Positions 54,782-64,000 of a stretch of 64,000 nt of DNA are shown here, piece after piece. The notes under the pieces were generated by a model, which saw only the letters and a list, made by a program, of their open reading frames with translations, ran no database searches and was not told the DNA's origin. Numbering within the stretch: the stretch's first letter is position 1; each line of letters begins with the position of its first letter. A program made the position numbers and the translations under genes. Source of the stretch: Dipteris shenzhenensis (lineage: Eukaryota > Polypodiophyta > Polypodiopsida > Gleicheniales); assembly GCA_047967505.1 (NCBI GenBank), contig CM106539.1. One strand, given 5' to 3'.

Positions 54782-56381
54782 TGTCACGGGGGCGTGAAAT
54801 TCTAAGTACTTTAATGTACTACAAGACCGTGACAACTTTGGTTTTAAAAGTCCAAGCGTGGGCTTAATAATGTGTAATTAAACGCGGCATGGTGCCTAGC
54901 ACATAAGCGTAATTAATCCCTAGGCCCAAAGGCATTCCAAGGAATTAAAAGAGTGGTTGTTGGGAAATGATGATGTGGCATTTTTAATGGGCCCCCTAGA
55001 GGGCCATGTACCTTCAGTGGTCCCCCTAGAGTTCCAGGTGGCTCTAGTGCCTTCTACATGCTCCTTTGCCATTCCTGGACCTTCCTGGGCCTTCTAAACT
55101 TCACATGTGTGGTTTTCTCTCTCATCTCCTCCCTTTGTTGAGATTTTGGACTGGTTTGTCAGCCTCCTTCAGTTGAATTCCGTTTTTCTTCATAACTCCT
55201 CACCCATTTGGATTCCTCGACTTCCGTTTGGCCCGATGGCTTCCCCTCTGCCTCCCCTTCGTAGTGATATGCTTTTCCCTCCGTGCGTTTGGTAGAACGG
55301 GCAGAGCTGAGCACTTCTTTTGCTGGTCGAATTTGCAAAAGTGGCTTTTTCTGGACCTTTTTTCTTCTACCGCCTCCTGGGCCTCTCCTCTTGCAAAGCT
55401 ACAGCTTTCTGTTGAATTTCGAGTGGTCCAACGCGTTGGTTGACTGGTTTTTCTCAGTTTTGGAGGACTTTCCGGCGATGAAACTTCTCCAAAACCTTCT
55501 CAATGCATTCCTCTCTGAAGCACGCTTCTTTTGAGCCCAAGAACTCCCACTTCTTCGCGACAGAAGTGCTTCTTTTCGCATTTTTCAGTGGAATTCTTGC
55601 TGGTCGGCTCTTGTAAATGCTCTTTCTTCATGCCTTTGCACTCCTCTTTGGCTGAGAATGCAATTGGGCATTGGCTACGATGTCCTCTTGGCGATTGAGG
55701 ACTTGGTTCGAGTTTTCAGGGCTTGGTGAGTTGTGATTTTGCTACTGCAATTTCTTTTTGCCATAAGCTATTGGTTGGCCTCGTGTGCCGCCTCTTTCTT
55801 GGCTCACAGGTGCCCAGGCAGTGCTACATGAGTCATTCCTTGGTTGGGTACTTTGCTGATTTTATTTTGGAGCTTTGAAAAGCTTTGTGAATGCCATTTG
55901 GAAACCACTCAAAGAGAGTGCAGCTGGGGTGCAGTGTGATTGCATTTGGACAGCCAATGGAATTGCACTCGGAAAAGAGAATGCCTTTGGGTTGAGCCTA
56001 CGGGTTAAGTGCACTTATGTGATGGTGTTATATGCTTGAAAGCCTTGCGAAGGCTTAGTGAATTGGGGCTGCGTGCTCAGTTGCAGGGAAGGTCTCCCAG
56101 ATGCAACTTGTAATCATTTCATTGTGAAATATAAAGAAATACCGAAAGGGGCGCCACGGTGTTTGGGCCAATCGGGTGCACTTGTCTATGTCTGTTGAGC
56201 AGGGGCATTCTAGCCTCCATCCCTTTTTCAGTGGTTTTGTTTGTGAACAAATGGGTAAATGCCAAATGGTGATCATGCAATGGTTAATGGTTGTGATATA
56301 TGCTTTGTGAGCTGTAAATAAGTGCTGAAGTGATTAAAGGTTTAGTTCCACTGCCCTCTGAGTGATTAGAGGCCGGTTTCA
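54782..56381 (+). repeat. gypsy-3 5' LTR
   Basis: 1600 bp from TGTCACGGGGGCG to GAGGCCGGTTTCA, with TG...CA ends. It matches 62009-63609 with few substitutions and one single-base indel (GGGCC/GGGGCC near 56165/63390). Open frames inside it are not genes. Confidence 0.95.
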
Positions 56382-56382
56382 T

Positions 56383-56400
56383 TGGTTCCATTGCCAGGAT
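56383..56400 (+). promoter_or_regulatory. gypsy-3 primer-binding site
   Basis: TGGTTCCATTGCCAGGAT starts one base after the LTR. It is not the initiator-Met motif TGGTATCAGAGC. The pattern TGG..CC.TTGCC.GG resembles an Asp-tRNA-type PBS with several transitions. The tRNA assignment is tentative. Confidence 0.6.
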
Positions 56401-56494
56401 AGAACACACTCTTTCTCAAGAGGTGGGCCTCGGTAGTTTGGTGGAAGGATATCTTTGCTGCTCTTTTTGACAGCTGAATATTACAACCATAAAC

Positions 56495-58450
56495 ATGGTG
56501 AGTACCCATGAGCAAGAGAGCTCCATAACTCCTCAAAGGAGAAGGCAAGAAAGCCTTAATGATCCAGCTAGTGTATAGCTGCAAGGAGCACAACAAATGC
56601 CTTTTGAGCAGGCCACACATGAAGCTACAACTGAGCTCAGCGGTGATACTAGTTCTAGCAGTGAGTCAGATGATGCTACTATGTTGAATGCACAGCTTGC
56701 AAGTGCAGTGACTGCTTTGACTCAGTTGGCTCAAAATTTGGCTCAGATTGTGCAAACAAATGCCAAGAAGAAGAAATCAAGAAAGCACAAGCACGGAAAG
56801 AGTGAGTACACACATGCATTAGCTTCTCATGGCGGACCGCACACTCATGCATCAGTTTCCCATGAGGGACAGCCATCAAAAATGACTCAGAAAGTGACTT
56901 CCAAGAGAGAGGAATCGCCCAAAAGAGCACTTGAGAAAGAGGTACAAAAAGTACATCCAGTGCAACAGTATGAGCAGCCAGCACAAGGCCTTGGTTTGGG
57001 TATTTCTACTCCTCAAAATAATAATGTGCAGTCCATAAATGTGGCTCAACCACCTCAGCCATATTTGAGGCAGCAACCTGAATATTTTGGTACAGATTCT
57101 ATCTTTGATGCTATGTTGATTTCGCTGCCAATTGGGCATAGAAAGCAAGCCATGTATGACAATGTGGGAATGCAGCCAGGCATGCAAGCCACAGCATATG
57201 CTCCCATGCCTAATGTTCAGCCAAGCATGGCTCTCCCTAGTGAAGGGAATGCTGCAAATATACAGCCATCTTTGGGACAGCCAATATCAAATGTATATAA
57301 AGAATTTAAGGATGGTGGTTCTCATGTCAAGTTTGATACATATAATGGAGTACATGACAGGTACAAAGCCCTCACATTCCTTCAACAGTTTGATGCTGCA
57401 TTTCTTGGGGGTTTGTTTACAGAAGCATCCAAGATGAGGAAGGTTGCCACATTTTTGAAAGGCAATGCACTTAAGTGGTACACTAACCTTATGCTTCATG
57501 GAGATGCACCTGCTACTTGGCTGGAATTTAAGCAAGTGTTCTCTTCTACTTGGCTTACTCCAACTTTTGAAGTTGAAGTACTTTCACACTGGCATGACTT
57601 GTCATACAAACTTTGCAAGAATCTTGATGATTACACCCAGAGGTTTTGGGATGTTTTGCTGCCATTGAGCTCTTACAGGCATGTTTCTTTGAAAGAGCAA
57701 ATAGAGAGGTACTGTTGTGGATTGCCTAGTGAGCTACGTGATTATTGCATCAAAACCAAGGTGGGTTCTATGACTCAATTAATTGAGAATGCAAGGACAG
57801 CATATGCATGGATGCAGGAGAAGAATTTGGGCTTTATGGACAGCAAGAAAGAAGACAACAAACGGGCTGCCAAACACCAGGATAAGGACATCAAATCTGA
57901 AAATAAAAATTATGGCAAACGACCGTTTCAAAAGGGAGGAAAAGCCCAATTCAAAGCTGGTCAAAGGCGTGGACAGCCTAATAAACAGCCCCGTACCAAG
58001 TTATCTGATGAAGAGAAAAAGTCACTCATGGAGCAAAACAAATGTTTTATATGCAAAGGAGAGGGACACCACTCTTATGATTGCCCATTCAAGAAAAGAG
58101 ACAGGTCAGATGATGATAAGAATGGTGATAAACAGGCTGATCGGAAGGGCAAAAAGCCTAAACCTTCTGCAGGACTTCTTCCAGATGTGATTGGGAGTTT
58201 GCCACATGCACATGATGAAGAGGAAATGAAAAAGACTGAGATGTGCAGAGCATGGGGAAAAATCAGAAATCAGAATTGTTTGTTTTTCTTTGATTCTGGG
58301 GCAAAGGCAAATTTCATAACTCCCGATATGGCAGGAAGGCTTAGCATCGAGCCTGAGGAAATGGGGCCATCCGGCATGTGTGATATGGCCAACCCTGAAC
58401 TCAACACACCTGTCACTCCTATCATTGGCAAGTTGAGGATGCATATCTAG
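56495..58450 (+). pseudogene. gypsy-3 gag with zinc knuckle and protease
   Basis: An ATG at 56495 opens the frame, but TAG at 56576 interrupts it after 27 codons; the next in-frame ATG is 56597, giving 617 residues. The gag capsid lies at about residues 235-385 (RYKALTFLQQFDAAFLGG, KVATFLKGNALKWYTNLML, ATWLEFKQVFSS, LDDYTQRFWDVLLPL). The zinc knuckle CFICKGEGHHSYDC (C-x2-C-x4-H-x4-C) is intact near 58043-58084. The retropepsin site FFFDSGAKANFITPDM (58283-58330) has its D-S-G. A TAG at 58448 ends the frame inside the protease-RT region. Confidence 0.88.
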
Positions 58451-59578
58451 GGATATCAGGATGCAGAGGACCTCTACATTATGCCTTTGCCAGAGTGTGA
58501 TGCTTTGCTTGGGATGCCTTGGATGTACAGGGTGGGGGCTGATGTGCAGATGAGAAACAAGAAGATTTCTTTAACTCATAGAGGCAAAAATCATGTACTT
58601 GATGTAAAGTTGAAAGGGGAGTCCATCCCTATAGTTTCAGCTTCTTGTATTTCCAATGTAATAAAGCGTCATATTTCAGCGTACTTGATTTTTGTCAAAG
58701 AGGACAGCCAACCAGTTCAGGAAGGCTCTACTCTTTCTGCTTTAGATAGAGAAAGGGCTGCTTTTATTTCAGATTTTCAGGATTGTTTCTCAGATGCACT
58801 TCCTCAAGAATTACCTCCCAAGAGGCCCGAGGATCATCAAATTGATATAATTTTAGGAAGCTCACCGCCTAATATACCTCCCTATCGTGTCAGTAAGGCA
58901 CAACAGGAAGAGATAATGTCACAAGTGAAGGAACTCTTGGAAAAGGAATTAATACAGCCAAGTAATTCTCCTTACTGTTCCCCTGTGTTGCTTGTGCAAA
59001 AGAAGGATGGCAGTTGGAGAATGTGTATTGATTATAGGGCTTTGAATAAAGTCACAATTAAGAACCGTTTTCCAATTCCACGCATTGATGATATATTGGA
59101 TCGGTTGGAAGGTTCCTCAATGTTCAGTCGTATTAACCTTAAAAGTGGATACCATCAGATAAGGATACGGCCTGAAGATGTCTACAAGACTGCCTTCCGC
59201 ACTTCATTTGGCTTATATGAGTTCCTTGTGATGCCTTTTGGTTTGACTAATGCACCTGCCACTTTCAATAGAATGATGGACATAATTTTTAGAGCACACA
59301 GAAAGTTTGTGGGCACTTTCTTCGATGACATCATTGTGTTCTCTAAAAATGAGCAGGAGCACAGGAAACACCTCACTATTGTGTTTCAAGAGTTGAAAAG
59401 ACACAAGCTATTAATAAACACTAAGAAAAGTGAGTTCTTTATGCATGAGATTCATTTTCTCGGTCATATAGTGTCAAAGGATGGAGTCAAGATGGATCCT
59501 GCAAAAGTTGAGGCCATAAGGAGTTGGCCAATTTTGAAAAATCTGCATGAAGTTAGAAGCTTTCTTGGGTTGTGTTAA
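58451..59578 (+). pseudogene. gypsy-3 protease end and reverse transcriptase
   Basis: It continues in the same frame as gag beyond the stop. CDALLGMPWMYRVGADVQM is the protease-RT junction. RT follows with SPVLLVQKKDGSWRMCIDYR, FSRINLKSGYHQIRIR (Asn replaces the usual first catalytic Asp of I-D-L), FGLTNAPATFNRMM, the active site TFFDDIIVFS with both aspartates, and FLGHIVSKDGVKM. The frame ends at TAA 59576 in the L-G-L-x-x-Y-Y-R-R-F-I motif, and the next codons carry on in frame. Confidence 0.9.
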
Positions 59579-61672
59579 TACTATCGGAGGTTTATAAAGT
59601 ACTTTGCAGAAATTGCTTCTCCCTTGCATGCTTTACAAAAGAAAGCTGTACCGTTTCGGTGGGGACCAAAGGAAAATGCAGCTTTTGAAGAGCTGAAGCA
59701 AAAATTGTGTTCTGAACCCGTTATTATCTTGCCAGATCTTGCAAAACCCTTCGCTGTAACTTGTGATGCATGTGGGAACAGCATAGGAGGCACTTTGATG
59801 CAGGATGGCAGAGTGGTTGCATATGAGAGTAGAGTTCTCAAAGATGCTGAATTGTACTTGCAGACATACGAGAAGGAAATGTTAGCAGTGATACATGCTT
59901 TGACCACATGGAAACATTACCTTCTTGGAGCTGATTTTTATGTGCAAATTGATCATCAGTCACTTAGATATTTTCTCACGCAGAGAAAATTATCTGAAAA
60001 GCACATGAGATGGGCTAACTTCCTCTCAATGTTTCATTTTCAAATTGTACATGTGCCGGGTAACAAAAATGTCGTGGCTGATGCACATTCCAGGAAACCA
60101 CAGCTTGAAGCAGTCTCCAAGAAACCCAGTGTTTCAGCAGTGAGCATTGCTTACAACAATGTGTTAGATGTGATGAAAGATCAATATGTTAATGATGCTG
60201 ATTTTTCAACTATTTATGAACAGCTTTTTGATGGTCAAAGGCATGATCACTATATGTTAAAAGAGGGTTTCATTTTGATGCATGGACGACTCTGTGTCAC
60301 TGATCAGATGCGACAGAAAGTCATAATGGAAAGTCATGCTCCTCCATATGCAGGACATAGGGGAATTACAGCAACAATTACAGCAGTGGAGCAATACTTT
60401 TATTGGCCATTTTTGAGGAAAGATGTGGAAGAATATGTGAGAACATGCATGGTTTGTCATAAAGTAAAGTTTGACAGGCAGAAGGCACCTGGGTTGTTAC
60501 ACCCTTTGCCAATTCCGGATAGACCATGGCAAAGCATAGCTATGGATTTTGTGTTTGATCTTCCACGTACTCCTACTGGACATGATGGATTGTGGACAAT
60601 AATTTGCAGGTTTAGCAAACAAGCCCACTTTGTGCCAGTAAGAAAGAAAATTACAGCAGATCAAATGGCCAAATTGTTTTTGCAGCATGTCTTCAAGTAT
60701 CATGGGATGCTTGAATCCATAATCAGTGATAGAGATCCGAGGATGACCAGCCTCTTTTGGAGAGGACTGTTTGAAAATATGGGCACTACGCTGAATTTTT
60801 CGTCATCTTTTCACCCTCAGTCTGATGGACAATCGGAGCAGGAAAACTCTACCATCTTGGATATGTTTAAATGCTATGTCTCAGACCACAAAAGCAAATG
60901 GGAGCATTATTTGCCTTTGTTGGAATATGCTTACAATAATACGGTGCACACATCCACAGGTAAAGCACCTTTTGAAATAGTGGAAGGTGCCAGGAAGATA
61001 CCTCCCATTTTGCATACAAAAGAGAAAATCTTCGAAGCTGATCGTTTTGTGGAAAGCCTTGAAGAGGCTTACAAGAAGATCAAATATGCCTTGCAAAGAA
61101 GTCAAGACAAGCAGAAAAGAGCAGCAGATAAGCACCGCAGGGAATTGGTATTCACAGAAGGTGATTGGGTTTTGCTGCGTTTTCAGAAGGCAAGGCTGAA
61201 AAATAAGAAAGGCAAGGAAAGGTTGTACACAAAGCTGAACATGCGTTACTATGGTCCTTTCCAGGTTTCTGAAAAGATAAACGAGGTAGCTTACAGGCTG
61301 AAGTTGCCTCCGCATTGGAAGATACATAATGCCTTTCATGTGAGCTTATTAAAGCAATATCATGGAGATATTCCCGAGGATGTACCTGATGAGGTGCAGC
61401 CTGAAGTGGAAGAACAGGATGAACTTCTGGTCCCAGAGCAGATTCTGACACACAGAGATAGAAAGCTCAAGGGTAAAGTTATCCGTCGCTACTTGGTAAA
61501 ATTTCAAAATTACCCATCACTTGATGCGAAATGGATGGAGGAAGGTGAACTGGCAGATTCACCTGGGATATTGCAGCTTTACCTTGATGCTTTCCAATTA
61601 GAGCCGACTGCGGTCCGGGCTCCTACAGGTAGTTCAGCAGAGCGAGCGTCTGGAGCATTACCTGATGTTTGA
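59579..61672 (+). pseudogene. gypsy-3 RNase H, integrase and chromodomain
   Basis: From 59624 a 682-residue frame. RNase H at about residues 1-165: VTCDACGNSIGGTLMQDGRV, YEKEMLAVIHALTTWKHYLL, DHQSLRYF. Integrase zinc finger: HAPPYAGH...CMVCHKVKFD (about 235-285). Core: IAMDFVFDLPRTPTGH with Asp, SIISDRDPRM with Asp and HPQSDGQSEQENSTIL with Glu, so the D-D-E set is present. C-terminal domain: EGDWVLLRFQKARLK, YYGPFQVSEKINEVAYRL, HWKIHNAFHVSLLKQY. Chromodomain: EQILTHRDRKLKGKVIRRYL then VKFQNYPSLDAKWM, which in related elements reads histone marks. Confidence 0.93.
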
Positions 61673-61996
61673 GAGGGGGGTAGCACCTCCACTCCCTCAG
61701 TACAGACGGGCTCACTATGATTTCATGAGGTCGCTTGATGACACTGTATGTTTCATCCGAGATACTGAGCTGACAGTATTTCTGCTGTGAGACTTCATGA
61801 TAATGATGCATCTTGACTATTGATCGCCGAGGATCACATAGATTTTGAGCAGTATATATGGATGGATGCATGCCTCTCCTAGCCATATTTTCACTATCTC
61901 TGTATACTATAGCTACGGCTTTCTTGTATACTCTTTTATGCTATATTTCATGCTCGCTCCTGTGTTTTGGGGCAGCAAACTGTGGTTTGCTGTTTC
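61673..61996 (+). other. gypsy-3 3' untranslated region
   Basis: Non-coding sequence between the pol stop and the PPT; no motif identified. Confidence 0.7.
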
Positions 61997-62006
61997 AAGA
62001 GAGGGG
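61997..62006 (+). promoter_or_regulatory. gypsy-3 polypurine tract
   Basis: AAGAGAGGGG two bases before the 3' LTR. It is the expected primer for plus-strand DNA synthesis. Confidence 0.85.
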
Positions 62007-62008
62007 TA

Positions 62009-63609
62009 TGTCACGGGGGCGTGAAATTCTAAGTACTTTAATGTACTACAAGACCGTGACAACTTTGGTTTTCAAAGTCCAAGCGTGGGCTTAATAATGT
62101 GTAATTAAACGCGGCATGGTGCCTAGCACATAAGCGTAATTAATCCCTAGGCCCAAAGGCATTCCAAGGAATTAAAAGAGTGGTTGTTGGGAAATGATGA
62201 TGTGGCATTTTTAATGGGCCCCCTAGAGGGCCATGTACCTTCAGTGGTCCCCCTAGAGTTCCAGGTGGCTCTAGTGCCTTCTACATGCTCCTTTGCCATT
62301 CCTGGACCTTCCTGGGCCTTCTAAACTTCACATGTGTGGTTTTCTCTCTCATCTCCTCCCTTTGTTGAGATTTTGGACTGGTTTTTCAGCCTCCTTCAGT
62401 TGAATTCCGTTTTTCTTCATAACTCCTCACCCGTTTGGATTCCTCGACTTCCGTTTGGCCCGATGGCTTCCCCTCTGCCTCCCCTTCGTAGTGATATGCT
62501 TTTCCCTCCGTGCATTTGGTAGAACGGGCAGAGCTGAGCACTTCTTTTGCTGGTCGAATTTGCAAAAGTGGCTTTTTCTGGACCTTTTTTCTTCTACCGC
62601 CTCCTGGGCCTCTCCTCTTGCAAAGCTACAGCTTTCTGTTGAATTTCGAGTGGTCCGACGCGTTGGTTGACTGGTTTTTCTCAGTTTTGGAGGACTTTCC
62701 GGCGATGAAACTTCTCCAAAACCTTCTCAATGCATTCCTCTCTGAAGCACGCTTCTTTTGAGCCCAAGAACTCCCACTTCTTTGCGACAGAAGTGCTTCT
62801 TTTCGCATTTTTCAGTGGAATTCTTGCTGGTCGGCTCTTGTAAATGCTCTTTCTTCATGCCTTTGCACTCCTCTTTGGCTGAGAATGCAATTGGGCATTG
62901 GCTACTATGTCCTCTTGGCGATTGAGGACTTGGTTCGAGTTTTCAGGGCTTGGTGAGTTGTGATTTTGCTACTGCAATTTCTTTTTGCCATAAGCTATTG
63001 GTTGGCCTCGTGTGCCGCCTCTTTCTTGGCTCACAGGTGCCCAGGCAGTGCTACTTGAGTCATTCCTTGGTTGGGTACTTTGCTGATTTTATTTTGGAGC
63101 TTTGAAAAGCTTTGTGAATGCCATCTGGAAACCACTCAAAGAGAGTGCAGCTGGGGTGCAGTGTAATTGCATCTGGACAGCCAATGGAATTGCACTCGGA
63201 AAAGAGAATGCCTTTGGGTTGAGCCTACGGGTTAAGTGCACTTATGTGATGGTGTTATATGCTTGAAAGCCTTGCGAAGGCTTAGTGAATTGGGGCTGCG
63301 TGCTCAGTTGCAGGGAAGGTCTCCCAGATGCAACTTGTAATCATTTCACTGTGAAATATAAAGAAATACCGAAAGGGGCGCCACGGTGTTTGGGGCCAAT
63401 CGGGTGCACTTGTCTATGTCTGTTGAGCAGGGGCATTCTAGCCTCCATCCCTTTTTCAGTGGTTTTGTTTGTGAACAAATGGGTAAATGCCAAATGGTGA
63501 TCATGCAATGGTTAATGGTTGTGATATATGCTTTGTGAGCTGTAAATAAGTGCTGAAGTGATTAAAGGTTTAGTTCCACTGCCCTCTGAGTGATTAGAGG
63601 CCGGTTTCA
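62009..63609 (+). repeat. gypsy-3 3' LTR
   Basis: 1601 bp, near-identical to 54782-56381, with TG...CA ends, followed by the CTCTG duplication at 63610-63614. Confidence 0.95.
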
Positions 63610-63614
63610 CTCTG

Positions 63615-63884
63615 CAGCATTTTGAGTCATTTGAGGGCCTTTTTGAGCAGTCTTTGGCTTCCAGCACATCTACTACAGCCGATTTTAAGACTAGTGTCCT
63701 GCTACACATTTCGGAGCTGTCCTAGGGAGCCGCCCTGCACATTGATGACCAGCGTTTGCAATTTGGGGTGCCCTAGTGATCTGCTTTGCAGATTTTTTAC
63801 CTGCTACAGCACTTTAGGCAGTTCTCTCGACCATAAGGACTCCTTTCGTGGCTGCTGTCCACTCTCACAGAGCTATTTTCAATC
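63615..63884. other. Flank between gypsy-3 and a copia gag
   Basis: Non-coding sequence directly continuous with 54720-54781 if gypsy-3 is removed. It may be the LTR or leader of the following copia element. I found no PBS. Confidence 0.4.
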
Positions 63885-64000
63885 ATGACCTCTTTGTCTT
63901 CAAGTTCTATCCTCGTGGAGAAGTTTAGGGGGGAAGGTTTTCTCACATGGCAAACCAAAATGCAGCTTCTCCTTATGCGTGAAGGAGTTTGGGATGTTTA
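63885..64000 (+). CDS. Ty1/copia gag start, cut by window end
   Basis: The ATG at 63885 opens a frame that runs off the window: ILVEKFRGEGFLTWQTKMQL and LLMREGVW. This fits the conserved copia gag N-terminus, F-x-G-x-x-F-x-x-W-x-x-x-M. No stop appears in the 38 visible codons. The rest of the element is outside the window, so state and length are unknown. Confidence 0.7.
   Translation, partial: MTSLSSSSILVEKFRGEGFLTWQTKMQLLLMREGVWDV

Larger units (their letters stand above)
54782..63609 (+). mobile_element. gypsy-3: nearly intact Ty3/gypsy chromovirus
   Basis: Complete insertion: 5' LTR 54782-56381, PBS at 56383, gag-pol 56495-61672, PPT 61997-62006, 3' LTR 62009-63609, with 5 bp target duplications CTCTG. 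Gag, protease, RT, RNase H, integrase and chromodomain lie in one reading frame, interrupted only by TAG (56576-56578), TAG (58448-58450) and TAA (59576-59578). The LTRs differ at about a dozen sites in 1600 by my count, so the insertion is young. It is the most recent large event in the window. Confidence 0.95.

Noticed and set aside
55107-55534. Several short frames repeated at 62334-62761
   Set aside because: Both sets are inside the two gypsy-3 LTRs.
56495-61672. Stops in gypsy-3 repaired by RNA editing
   Set aside because: U-to-C editing known from ferns and hornworts acts in organelles, and this is a nuclear retroelement; mutation is simpler.

Overview
The window looks like intergenic or intronic DNA from a large, transposon-rich land-plant nuclear genome. 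Plant-type chromoviral Ty3/gypsy elements, Ty1/copia, an APE-type LINE family and a PIF/Harbinger transposon fill most of it. Host coding sequence is limited to small exon-like islands. I cannot name the species. The density and nesting would suit a fern, another non-flowering plant or a large-genome seed plant, and that is inference only. I found no tRNA, rRNA or CRISPR.

Layout. 1-5230 (-): eroded Ty3/gypsy element (gypsy-1), cut by the window edge. 5.67-9.2 kb: microsatellites, a LINE tail fragment, a retropepsin-like scrap and exon-like blocks at 8204-8652. 9.2-11.4 kb: no gene seen. 11.44-24.08 kb (+): a head-to-tail train of LINE copies (LINE-1, LINE-2, LINE-3) separated by (AC)n, (TTTC)n and (CT)n tracts, with a shared 3'-terminal hairpin. 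About 25.29-34.74 kb (-): gypsy-2, whose upstream LTR is split by a 4.3 kb palindromic insertion (30345-34664). That insertion is two about 1.85 kb LTRs in opposite orientation around a 518 bp piece of integrase/chromodomain sequence, with 5 bp target duplications TACAA.

36754-about 47495 (-): Ty1/copia element (copia-1) with about 230 bp LTRs and a PBS complementary to initiator Met tRNA. It is split by a 5.7 kb PIF/Harbinger element (38996-44697, TSD TTA) carrying a DDE transposase and a Myb/SANT-like second protein. 47.5-49.4 kb: exon-like blocks of an unrecognised gene. 49.49-50.43 kb (-): LINE-4, apparently ORF1 plus 3' tail only. 52.06-52.28 kb: copia pre-integrase scrap. 52.69-54.76 kb (+): degraded exons resembling the C-terminal HDS region of BIG-type ARF guanine nucleotide exchange factors. 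54782-63609 (+): gypsy-3, the youngest and most complete element, with nearly identical 1.6 kb LTRs, TSD CTCTG, PBS, PPT and one gag-pol frame broken by three stop codons. 63885-64000 (+): start of another copia gag, running off the window.

The elements give a relative history: gypsy-2 is older than the palindromic insertion, copia-1 is older than the PIF insertion, and gypsy-3 is recent. The main leads are the palindromic LTR structure, a possible source of hairpin RNA, and the LINE family's association with microsatellites together with a conserved 3' hairpin.
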